Source: an uncultured Eubacteriales bacterium
GTDB lineage: Bacteria > Bacillota > Clostridia > Peptostreptococcales > Anaerovoracaceae
Length of the DNA: 10,267 bases
NCBI GenBank assembly: GCA_902797405.1
Contig: CADBSP010000013.1
Location: forward strand, 1 to 10,267
Direction of reading: 5' to 3'
Of the stretch, positions 4,197 to 10,267 are shown piece after piece. A program made the position numbers and the translations under genes. Numbering within the stretch: position 1 is the stretch's first letter; the number at the start of each line of letters is the position of its first letter. The notes beneath the pieces are model-generated. The model was not told where the DNA came from, made no database searches, and saw only the letters and a program-made list of their open reading frames with translations.

Positions 4197-7100
4197 TAAA
4201 ATAGCTATCACCGGAACGGGAGCACAAGCTTCGCCATATGTGATAGCTAAACTTTTAAAAGAAGGAAGACAGGCCTTAATAATAGTTCCAGGAAGAGTTA
4301 GATCCGAGAGACTTGCAGAGGATCTATCCTTTTTTTGTAATAGAGAAATTTTGATTCTGCCACCTGATGAAGAGGTTTTTTTAAAGTATGAAGCCAAGAA
4401 TAAAGACCAGGAAGTAGCTAGAGCCAGAGTACTAAAGAAACTGAGGACTGATGAAAATGTTATTGTCATCGCTCCTGCATCAGGAGCGATAAAAAGAACC
4501 CCGCCGCTAAAGGACTATGAAGATAGAGCCTTTGTTTTAGCATTGGGAAATGAGATGCCGCTGGACAGGTTAAAGGAAACCCTCGGCGAATTGGGATACG
4601 AGCGAACAGATACAGTATATGGGCCGGGACAGTTTTCGGTGAGAGGTGGCATTGTTGATATTTATGCTCCGGACAGCGATGAACCGTTTAGAATAGAGTT
4701 CTTCGGTGATGATGTAGATAGCATAAGAACCTTCGATATTGAGAGTCAAAGAAGTACAGAGAATAAAGAAAGAATCGAAATCTATCCTGCCATAACTCTG
4801 AACGAGAATTTTGAAGGAAAGGCTCGGTCGTATGAAAGTGAAGAATACGAATACATCTGGGATTATATGAAGGATGGCGATATTTTTATTGAGGATCCAG
4901 AACGAATAGTAGAGTCCCTAAATCTAAGACATCAAGAACTTTGGAATGACCTGGAATACCTGATTGAAAAAGAGCAGGCAACTTGGGATGAAGGTGATTT
5001 AATAACAGGAGTGGAGGATTTACAAAAGGCATATGAAAAAGAGGCAGTGTATTTTCTTCAGCCCTTCACCAGAAGAATCCAGGGCGTAGAAGAATTATCC
5101 GAGATTAGGTCATTTAGGATGCAGCCTGTAACCAGTTATAACGGGCACATGGATCTTTTGGCAAAGGATATAAAATCCTTTGGAGAAAAAGGATATAAGG
5201 TATATATTTCTGCCTCAAGCGATCCGAGAGTTAATTCATTAAACGATTTCCTGAAAGATGAGAAGCTGGATGGCATAGCTAGTGTTAAACCGGGATTCTT
5301 ATCTGCCGGTCTTGTTATACCCGAAGAAAAAGAATGCTATATAAGCGATGGAAATATATTTGACAGTTCCAAGATTGCGGGGAGAAAGAGAAAGCATAAG
5401 GCTGCGTCTAAAGGAAAAGCAATTCAGGCATTTACAGAACTCCACAAAGGCGAATACGTAGTTCATGACAATCATGGTATTGGCGTATTCCAAGGGATAG
5501 AAGAATTAAATGATCAGGGTATAATTCGTGACTATATAAAAATCAAATATCAGGGGCATGGAATCCTTTATGTCCCTGTAGAGCAGATGGACGTTGTCCA
5601 GAAATACATAGGCTCTGAGGGGAAGACTCCAAAGATTAATAAACTCGGTTCCGATGAATGGAGAAGAATTAAGCAACGCGCCAAAAAAGCAGTTGCGGAT
5701 ATGACGGAGGAACTAATAGAACTCTATGCCAAAAGAAAATCTGAGAGCGGATATGCTTTCTCGGAAGACACTGTTTGGCAGGCGGAGTTTGAAACAGCAT
5801 TTCCTTATGAAGAAACACCGGACCAGTTAAGATCGATAGATGAAATAAAAGCAGATATGGAGAAGGAAGAGCCGATGGACAGACTTCTCTGTGGTGACGT
5901 TGGTTATGGGAAAACCGAAGTTGCAGCTAGAGCAATATTTAAATGCCTTATTGAAGGTAAGCAGGCGGCAATGCTGGTTCCAACAACAATTCTGGCAAGC
6001 CAACACTTTGATACGTTAAGGGAAAGACTTAAAGGGTTTCCTTTTACCATAGAACTAATGTCCAGGTTCAGAACAAACAAAGAACTCACCGACACCGCTG
6101 AAAAACTTTCCAAGGGAAAAGTTGATCTAGTAATCGGAACTCACAGAATTCTTTCCAAGGACATAAAGTTTAAGGACCTCGGTCTCTTGGTTGTAGATGA
6201 GGAACAAAGATTCGGAGTCAAGCATAAAGAAAAACTGAAAACCCTTAAGGCGGGAATCGATGTGCTTACTCTTTCGGCTACTCCTATTCCCAGAACCTTG
6301 AACATGTCTTTAACAGGAATTAGAGACATGAGCCTTATATCAGAGCCGCCGGAGGAACGATATCCTGTTCAAACCTATGTTATTGAGCAGGACGATGACC
6401 TGGTTAGAGAGGTGATTAACCGAGAACTGGACAGGGGTGGACAGGTATTCGTAGTTTATAATAGAGTAAGAGGAATCGTAAGAATTGCGGAAAGAATTAA
6501 GGAACTGATTCCGGAAGCCAGGATAGCAGTTGGACATGGGCAGATGAGCGAAGCTTCCTTGGAAGAGGTCATGCGTAAGTTCGTTTCGGGAGAGATTGAT
6601 GTTCTGGTAGCGACTACAATAGTTGAATCCGGCTTGGATATTCCGAATGCGAATACTTTGATTGTATTGGAGGCGGATAAATGTGGGCTTTCGCAGCTCT
6701 ATCAACTGCGAGGAAGAGTCGGAAGATCCAACAGAATTGCCTATGCTTATCTCATGTACCAAAAGGAAAAGGTATTAACCGAGGTTGCAGAAAAGAGGCT
6801 TAGGGCAATAAAGGAGTTCACTGAATTCGGTGCAGGCTTTAAAATAGCAATGAGAGATATGGAACTACGCGGTGCGGGTAATGTGCTTGGTGCAGAACAG
6901 AGTGGACATATGCTGGACGTTGGTTACGAAATGTACGCCAGGCTTGTTGACGAAGCTGCTCGTCGCGCCAGAGGAGAAGAAGTCCATGAGAAGAGGGAAG
7001 ACTTCGCTGTCGAAATAAAGGTAAACGCCAATATACCTCAGTGGTATATTGAAGACGAAAGTATCAAACTTGCCATGTATAAAAGAATTGCTGATATTGA

Positions 7101-7437
7101 AAGCGATTATGACAGGGACGATGTAATAGACGAATTGATAGACAGGTTTGGGGATATACCAAAGGAGACAATAAATCTTATAAAGATTTCTCTCATTAGG
7201 TCAAAGGCGGAGAAATCCCCGCTTACCAGAATCCATGAACAGAATAGTAAGATTTATCTAACTGTTGAAGGTGAAGAAAAAATATCTCCATTCACCGTAA
7301 TGGAAATGAACGAAAGATTCCAGGGAAGAAGTCTCTTCCACGGAGGAAAAGAATCGTATTTTGTTCTATCTGTAGATAATAAGAATAAACTGGACTCTAC
7401 GATAGAAGCTATTGATATACTTAACAGGAAGGAATAG
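4186..7437 (+). CDS. mfd: Transcription-repair coupling factor Mfd
   Basis: Mfd is a DNA translocase that pushes RNA polymerase off stalled sites and recruits UvrA, linking transcription to nucleotide excision repair. Numbering from the ATG at 4186 gives 1083 aa. Residues 1 to about 200 are the UvrB-like N-terminal module, with FSVRGGIVDIY near 150-160. The RNA-polymerase-interacting (Tudor-like) domain is near 416-476 (GEYVVHDNHGIG, then YVPVEQMD). The helicase core has Walker A GDVGYGKTE at 570-578 (Lys576), DEEQ at 671-674, SATPIPRT at 697-704 and QLRGRVGRS at 840-848. The RecG-like TRG segment is near 890-908, and a C-terminal autoinhibitory domain follows from about 945. It is shorter than the usual 1150-1180 aa; shortening appears at the N-terminus and between the UvrB-like module and the polymerase-binding domain, while all motor motifs are intact. 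It overlaps pth by 11 nt. Confidence 0.98.
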   Translation: MKNSKIAITGTGAQASPYVIAKLLKEGRQALIIVPGRVRSERLAEDLSFFCNREILILPPDEEVFLKYEAKNKDQEVARARVLKKLRTDENVIVIAPASGAIKRTPPLKDYEDRAFVLALGNEMPLDRLKETLGELGYERTDTVYGPGQFSVRGGIVDIYAPDSDEPFRIEFFGDDVDSIRTFDIESQRSTENKERIEIYPAITLNENFEGKARSYESEEYEYIWDYMKDGDIFIEDPERIVESLNLRHQELWNDLEYLIEKEQATWDEGDLITGVEDLQKAYEKEAVYFLQPFTRRIQGVEELSEIRSFRMQPVTSYNGHMDLLAKDIKSFGEKGYKVYISASSDPRVNSLNDFLKDEKLDGIASVKPGFLSAGLVIPEEKECYISDGNIFDSSKIAGRKRKHKAASKGKAIQAFTELHKGEYVVHDNHGIGVFQGIEELNDQGIIRDYIKIKYQGHGILYVPVEQMDVVQKYIGSEGKTPKINKLGSDEWRRIKQRAKKAVADMTEELIELYAKRKSESGYAFSEDTVWQAEFETAFPYEETPDQLRSIDEIKADMEKEEPMDRLLCGDVGYGKTEVAARAIFKCLIEGKQAAMLVPTTILASQHFDTLRERLKGFPFTIELMSRFRTNKELTDTAEKLSKGKVDLVIGTHRILSKDIKFKDLGLLVVDEEQRFGVKHKEKLKTLKAGIDVLTLSATPIPRTLNMSLTGIRDMSLISEPPEERYPVQTYVIEQDDDLVREVINRELDRGGQVFVVYNRVRGIVRIAERIKELIPEARIAVGHGQMSEASLEEVMRKFVSGEIDVLVATTIVESGLDIPNANTLIVLEADKCGLSQLYQLRGRVGRSNRIAYAYLMYQKEKVLTEVAEKRLRAIKEFTEFGAGFKIAMRDMELRGAGNVLGAEQSGHMLDVGYEMYARLVDEAARRARGEEVHEKREDFAVEIKVNANIPQWYIEDESIKLAMYKRIADIESDYDRDDVIDELIDRFGDIPKETINLIKISLIRSKAEKSPLTRIHEQNSKIYLTVEGEEKISPFTVMEMNERFQGRSLFHGGKESYFVLSVDNKNKLDSTIEAIDILNRKE

Positions 7438-7446
7438 AATAGAATC

Positions 7447-8766
7447 ATGATTATTAAAAATGTATCGATACTTACAGAAAACATGGAAGTAAAGACCGGT
7501 CAGGATGTAGTTACATCCGATGCCTTCATTAAATCGATAACTGATAATAAAGGAAATGAACGATCCTTATCAGAATTCGATGCTGATTCGGGTGATGAGA
7601 TCATCGATGGAAGTGACTATCTAATGATGCCGGGATTTTTTAATGCTCACGGTCATTCGCCCATGTCACTTATGAGGGGATATGGAGAAAACATGGTGCT
7701 CCAGGACTGGTTATTTAATAAGATATTTCCGTTTGAAGATTGTTTGACAACAGAAGCTGTTTACTATGGCACGCTTTTGTCCATGGCAGAATCTTTCAAA
7801 TACGGTATAGTGTCAACCAGCGACATGTATTACTTTCTGGATGGCATGGCAGCCGCAGTAAAAGACTCGGGTGCAAAGGCAAATATATCCAGGGCTGTAG
7901 CCAATCCCACTGGGCTTCCTATTGATGAAGTCGTTGGCTATAGGGAAACAATTGAGGCGTACGAGAAATACAATGGTTCCTGTGATGGAAGAATAAAAAT
8001 CGATGCTTCAATTCATGCGGAGTATACTTCCGATGAAAAGACAGTAATCGCTCTGGCTAATCTATCCAAGGAATTAGGTGCTATTATGCATGTTCACGCG
8101 TCTGAAACAAAAAATGAACACGAGGAGTGCAAAGCCAGGCACGAAGGTAGAACGCCGATAAAGTATTTTGCTGATTGCGGACTTTTGGACGTTCCTTCCA
8201 TCGCCGCTCATTGCGTCTGGGTAGAAGATGAAGATAGAATTATCCTTAGAGATAAGGGTGTTGTCGTTGCGACCAATCCGGTAAGCAATTTAAAGCTTGC
8301 AAGCGGCATCTGCGATGTAAAGGCCTTAATGGATGCAGGTGTTATGGTGGCTCTCGGAACGGACAGTGTTGCCAGCAACAATCAACTCAGTATGTTTGAA
8401 GAAATGAAAACCATGGTGCTTCTCGCCAAAGTAAAAAACAATGATCCAACGGTGCTTGAACCAAGGGAGGCGCTTGGAATCGCAACCAGACACGGAGCAA
8501 TCGCACAGGGAAGAAATGATTCAGGAATAATCAAAGAAGGGTATAGAGCCGACTTTATTCTATTAAATAAAAAGTCGCCTAATATGGTTCCTGCCTATGA
8601 CCTGGTGAATAATGTGGTGCTATCTGCTACCGACAGCGATGTCTATATGACTGTGATTGATGGAAGAATAGTATATCGAAACGGAGAATACTTAACTATC
8701 GATATAGATGATACGATAAAAGGCGTGGAGAAATCCATAAAAGATATACTTAAAAGAGTACAATAA
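7447..8766 (+). CDS. Amidohydrolase, MTA/SAH deaminase (MtaD) type
   Basis: This is a metal-dependent amidohydrolase of the subfamily that includes 5'-methylthioadenosine/S-adenosylhomocysteine deaminase and the AtzA/TrzA chlorohydrolases. The 439 residues form a TIM barrel with a flanking beta-sandwich. PGFFNAHGH ends in the metal pair His68/His70; HVHASE gives His217 and Glu220; AAHC gives His255; GTDS gives Asp306. All expected ligands are there, so it should be active. MtaD-like enzymes deaminate MTA, SAH or adenosine to inosyl products, feeding purine and methyl-cycle salvage. The exact substrate cannot be read from the sequence; the usual HAPYT motif reads HAEYT at 190-194. The ATG is 9 nt after the mfd stop, and the only Shine-Dalgarno-like sequence (AGGAAGGA) is inside the mfd end at long spacing, suggesting weak or coupled initiation. 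Confidence 0.87.
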   Translation: MIIKNVSILTENMEVKTGQDVVTSDAFIKSITDNKGNERSLSEFDADSGDEIIDGSDYLMMPGFFNAHGHSPMSLMRGYGENMVLQDWLFNKIFPFEDCLTTEAVYYGTLLSMAESFKYGIVSTSDMYYFLDGMAAAVKDSGAKANISRAVANPTGLPIDEVVGYRETIEAYEKYNGSCDGRIKIDASIHAEYTSDEKTVIALANLSKELGAIMHVHASETKNEHEECKARHEGRTPIKYFADCGLLDVPSIAAHCVWVEDEDRIILRDKGVVVATNPVSNLKLASGICDVKALMDAGVMVALGTDSVASNNQLSMFEEMKTMVLLAKVKNNDPTVLEPREALGIATRHGAIAQGRNDSGIIKEGYRADFILLNKKSPNMVPAYDLVNNVVLSATDSDVYMTVIDGRIVYRNGEYLTIDIDDTIKGVEKSIKDILKRVQ

Positions 8767-8783
8767 ACAAGTAGGTTTCTTAA

Positions 8784-10267
8784 GTGGAAGATAATAATAT
8801 TGAAAGAATAAAAACCAGCGGTAATGTCGTTAAAGGCGCGGCGATTATAGGCGCAGCGGGAATCGGAGTAAAGGTTCTCGGTGCGATATTTAGGATTCCT
8901 TTGACAAACTGGATGGGTAGTGTCGGGATGTCCTATTATCAGATTGCCTATATTATTTATTCAGTACTAATTGTGCTTTCAACCGCGGGATTTCCTGTAG
9001 CTATTTCCAAACTCGTTTCCGAGAATATCGCAAAGGGACAATACCAAAACTCCAGAAAGGTATTAAAGACTGCTATTGGAATAATGGCGGTTCTAGGTGG
9101 GATATCTGCTGCCATTTGCTTTTTTGGAGCGCAGGCTTATGCCGATTACGTAAACAATCCTCCTGCTGCTCAAGCAATAAGAGCGATTGCTCCTGCGCTG
9201 CTATTCGTTCCGATTCTTTCCTCTTTCAGAGGTTTTTTCCAGGGAAGACAAAACATGAATCCCACCGCTCTTTCGGAAATAATGGAGCAGCTAACCAGGG
9301 TAATCGTCGGTTTTGCGCTAACATTAATTTTATTAAAAAAAGGACTTCCTCAGGCCGCTGCAGGTGCTTCTTTCGGAGCTACCGCAGGATCCTTTGTTGC
9401 AATGCTTTTCATGGTTCTGGTTTTTGTAATGCACAAAGGTGTAATAGAAAAAGAGATTAGAGCAGGAAGAGAATACATAGAAGATACGATAGTAATCATT
9501 AAAAAGATTCTCCTAATTGCAGTTCCTATTATCATAGGAGCAGAGATTATTCCAATCATGTATTCGATTGATGCCACGGTTATCATGCGCAGGCTAAATG
9601 CCACAGGATGGAGTCAGGAAGAGTCCAAATACCTCTATGGTCTCATGGCGGGGTATTGCAATTCCTTAGCAAATATGCCGGAGTTTTTGATTCAGGCAAT
9701 AGCGATAAGTATCGTTCCTGCAATTTCCCATGCCAGAGCCAGAGATGATAAAGAAGATGTAAAGAGGGGAATAGTAATGGGCTATAAACTGACTACCCTG
9801 ATTGCATTCCCGTGCATGATTGGGCTAATGTTTTTATGTAAGCCCATATTCCAGCTCCTTTATCCGCTTAAGGTTGATGAAGCTATGGACGCTATTCCAA
9901 CATTCATCATGATGACTTTTAGTATAGTTACCTTGGCTCTATATGAGACATCAACAGGAGTTCTCCAGGCCATAGGAAAGCAAATGATTCCTCTAAGGAA
10001 CGTAGCCATATGTGCAGTCATAAAAATAGCGCTCACATTTATTTTAGTTGGAATTAAATCAATCAATGTAGTAGGTGCTGCAGCAAGTTCGGTTATTGCA
10101 TATCTCATTGCTTTTATTCTAAATGAAATGGCTGTAAAAAAGCATACCGGAACTCGTGTCAACATTATGAGTATATACGTTAAGCCACTAATAGCATCTT
10201 TGGTAATGGGCGCATTCGCATATGGAGCATATAGAGGCGTTGCGATAATCGCAGGAATGAAGCTTGC
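8784..10267 (+). CDS. SpoVB/MurJ-type polysaccharide or lipid II flippase (3' end beyond window)
   Basis: An open frame from GTG 8784 to the window edge gives 494 residues of a multi-span membrane protein in the MVF/MATE-like flippase superfamily. An in-frame TAA sits directly before the GTG, so this is the most upstream start; AGTAGGT is a modest Shine-Dalgarno. Recognisable blocks are the N-terminal helix ending VLGAIFRIP (Arg37), GFPVAISKLVSE at 69-80, and the family signature FRGFFQGRQNMNPTALSE at 148-165. A basic cytosolic-type loop lies near 217-245. Hydrophobic spans alternate throughout, about 13-14 in all. B. subtilis SpoVB (cortex synthesis) and YtgP/MurJ (lipid II flipping) both belong here; the N-terminal block looks more YtgP-like to me. 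In B. subtilis spoVB also follows mfd. About 20-50 C-terminal residues are probably missing. Confidence 0.88.
   Translation, partial: MEDNNIERIKTSGNVVKGAAIIGAAGIGVKVLGAIFRIPLTNWMGSVGMSYYQIAYIIYSVLIVLSTAGFPVAISKLVSENIAKGQYQNSRKVLKTAIGIMAVLGGISAAICFFGAQAYADYVNNPPAAQAIRAIAPALLFVPILSSFRGFFQGRQNMNPTALSEIMEQLTRVIVGFALTLILLKKGLPQAAAGASFGATAGSFVAMLFMVLVFVMHKGVIEKEIRAGREYIEDTIVIIKKILLIAVPIIIGAEIIPIMYSIDATVIMRRLNATGWSQEESKYLYGLMAGYCNSLANMPEFLIQAIAISIVPAISHARARDDKEDVKRGIVMGYKLTTLIAFPCMIGLMFLCKPIFQLLYPLKVDEAMDAIPTFIMMTFSIVTLALYETSTGVLQAIGKQMIPLRNVAICAVIKIALTFILVGIKSINVVGAAASSVIAYLIAFILNEMAVKKHTGTRVNIMSIYVKPLIASLVMGAFAYGAYRGVAIIAGMKL

Noticed and set aside
6340..6762. 140-codon open frame on the minus strand
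   Set aside because: Opposite the helicase core of mfd; no motif and no credible independent start.
9116..9460. 114-codon plus-strand frame and an opposing minus-strand frame at 9350-9604
   Set aside because: Both overlap the continuous flippase frame from 8784 to the window end, which shows the family signature and regular hydrophobic spans.

Overview
The window looks like chromosome from a low-GC Gram-positive bacterium of the Bacillota, most likely an anaerobe of the class Clostridia. The support is AT-rich sequence with strong Shine-Dalgarno sites, a spoVG gene, and a gene order close to the Bacillus subtilis spoVG-glmU-prs-ctc-pth-fin-mfd-spoVT-spoVB neighbourhood. The family cannot be fixed from the sequence; something near Anaerovoracaceae is a guess. 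SpoVG and SpoVB/MurJ homologues also occur in non-sporulating species, so sporulation should not be assumed.

Left part, leftward transcription (1-804). From right to left: spoVG; a strong intrinsic terminator; a 64-residue protein with the four cysteines of a BFD-like [2Fe-2S] domain; then two tRNA genes, elongator Met(CAT) and Val(TAC), both with encoded CCA. The tRNA pair has its own near-consensus promoter, whose -35 box lies in the last codons of the iron-sulfur protein gene.

Divergent control region (805-1142). About 340 AT-rich bases carry a candidate spoVG promoter facing left and two candidate promoters facing right toward murC. Between the two rightward promoters is a tandem pair of 23-bp repeats containing GGTTAACTG. 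The same 9-mer occurs once more, inverted, just downstream of spoVG. A weaker motif (AATrCAAGAA) recurs three times at 62-63 bp spacing.

Right part, rightward transcription (1143-10267). Six genes lie close together with no visible terminator between them, probably one operon: murC (cell-wall precursor ligase), prs (PRPP synthase), pth (peptidyl-tRNA hydrolase), mfd (transcription-repair coupling factor), an MTA/SAH-deaminase-type amidohydrolase, and a SpoVB/MurJ-type multi-span flippase that runs off the window. pth and mfd overlap by 11 bases. The first and last genes both point to peptidoglycan synthesis; prs, pth and mfd are housekeeping genes for nucleotide supply, ribosome rescue and DNA repair; the amidohydrolase points to purine or methyl-cycle salvage.

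I found no CRISPR array, insertion sequence, prophage gene or convincing new system. This is mostly core genome. The points worth a second look are the repeats in the divergent control region, the orphan BFD-like protein, murC in the place where B. subtilis has glmU, and a few residue changes in conserved motifs.
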